From CAYNEO01 sp964396245 (GTDB lineage: Bacteria > Zixibacteria > MSB-5A5 > GN15 > FEB-12), in the NCBI GenBank assembly GCA_964396245.1, contig CAYNEO010000008.1:49792-113791 (forward strand): 64,000 nt of DNA, written 5' to 3'. The position numbers and the translations under genes are program-made. Shown in pieces: positions 63,838-64,000 of the stretch; within the stretch, counting starts at the first letter, position 1; the number at the start of each line of letters is the position of its first letter. Under the pieces are notes generated by a model that saw only the letters and a program-made list of their open reading frames with translations, had not been told where the DNA came from and did no database searches.

Positions 63838-64000
63838 ATGAATAGACTTTTTCTTGCAGCAATCTTCACTTTGATACTCTCTGCCGGAGTCTCGGCACAG
63901 ACAGACGACATCCGCGAGTTCACTATCGACACTGTCGACGTCAGCGGTTTCCAACCTACCCCTATCGGTGTCGATGACATGCGGTATATCGGCACCCAGT
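63838..64000 (+). CDS. Probable TolB, N-terminal part only
   Basis: The ATG at 63838 opens a signal peptide (MNRLFLAAIFTLILSAGVSA) followed by QTDDIREFTIDTVDVSGFQP and PIGVDDMRYIGTQ before the window ends. Only 54 residues are visible, too few for a motif; the TolB call rests on position after tolQ-, tolR- and TolA-like genes. The signal peptide is closely related to that of the preceding lipoprotein gene. Gene is cut by the window edge. Confidence 0.45.
   Translation, partial: MNRLFLAAIFTLILSAGVSAQTDDIREFTIDTVDVSGFQPTPIGVDDMRYIGTQ

Overview
The window looks like chromosomal DNA of a diderm (Gram-negative-type) bacterium from an uncultured lineage. Evidence for two membranes: bamA, a Skp/OmpH-like chaperone, lpxD, a Tol-Pal-type energy cluster and several lipoproteins with clear lipoboxes. 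A 3097-residue secreted protein carries a cohesin-like domain, a dockerin-like repeat pair and a C-terminal FlgD-like/T9SS-type sorting tail, which points to the FCB/Zixibacteria-like part of the tree (inference, not shown by a marker gene search). GC is moderate to high and even; TTG and GTG starts are common; a 100-N scaffold gap at 38392-38491 shows the sequence is an assembled scaffold. I see no tRNA, rRNA, insertion sequence, prophage or CRISPR array.

Layout. 1-6073 (+): a GT9-like fragment, smc, ftsY, yjbQ-like and rlmH. 6135-15428 (-): the giant repeat protein. 15429-16014: a divergent region with a strong candidate structured RNA followed by a terminator-like hairpin. 16015-22027: acs (+), then an SPFH lipoprotein, an unknown lipoprotein and uvrB (-). 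22158-26671 (+): promoters, rplU, bamA, ompH/skp, lpxD. 26673-27842 (-): a HAMP-only membrane protein and ssb. 27911-31214 (+): nadE, rsmI, a PAP2-type membrane phosphatase, lgt. 31227-38850 (-): lipB, a 2-oxoacid dehydrogenase E2, nadA, a TrxR-like ferredoxin-NADP reductase, a peroxide/oxygen-defence trio (peroxiredoxin, rubredoxin-like, rubrerythrin-like), gltX, the gap and a partial membrane protein. 38935-44582 (-): ADP-forming acetyl-CoA synthetase, pyruvate phosphate dikinase with a lysine-rich tail, and a small basic protein.

The most unusual region is 45000-61013. On the minus strand, twelve consecutive genes form three tandem paralogous copies of one four-gene membrane module (A-B-C-D, same order each time): A, exported FnIII domain plus membrane anchor plus a conserved cytoplasmic domain; B, a polytopic membrane protein; C, a membrane-anchored alpha/beta-looking domain; D, a polytopic membrane protein. 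Facing it across a 450-bp intergenic region is a plus-strand operon of a GlmL/MutL-type ASKHA ATPase, an exported single-pass protein and a barrel-sandwich/KOW-like protein, with no glutamate mutase subunits in the window. The plus-strand promoter has a perfect 18-bp palindrome over its -35 element. I cannot assign a biochemical role; the pattern suggests a multi-subunit envelope complex that exists in three versions.

61083-64000: a small lipoprotein (-), then tolQ/exbB, tolR/exbD, a TonB/TolA-like transducer, a chimeric lipoprotein carrying a second TonB C-terminal domain, and the start of a probable tolB. Central metabolism in the window (Acs, Acd, PpdK, an E2 plus LipB) centres on acetyl-CoA, acetate and pyruvate.
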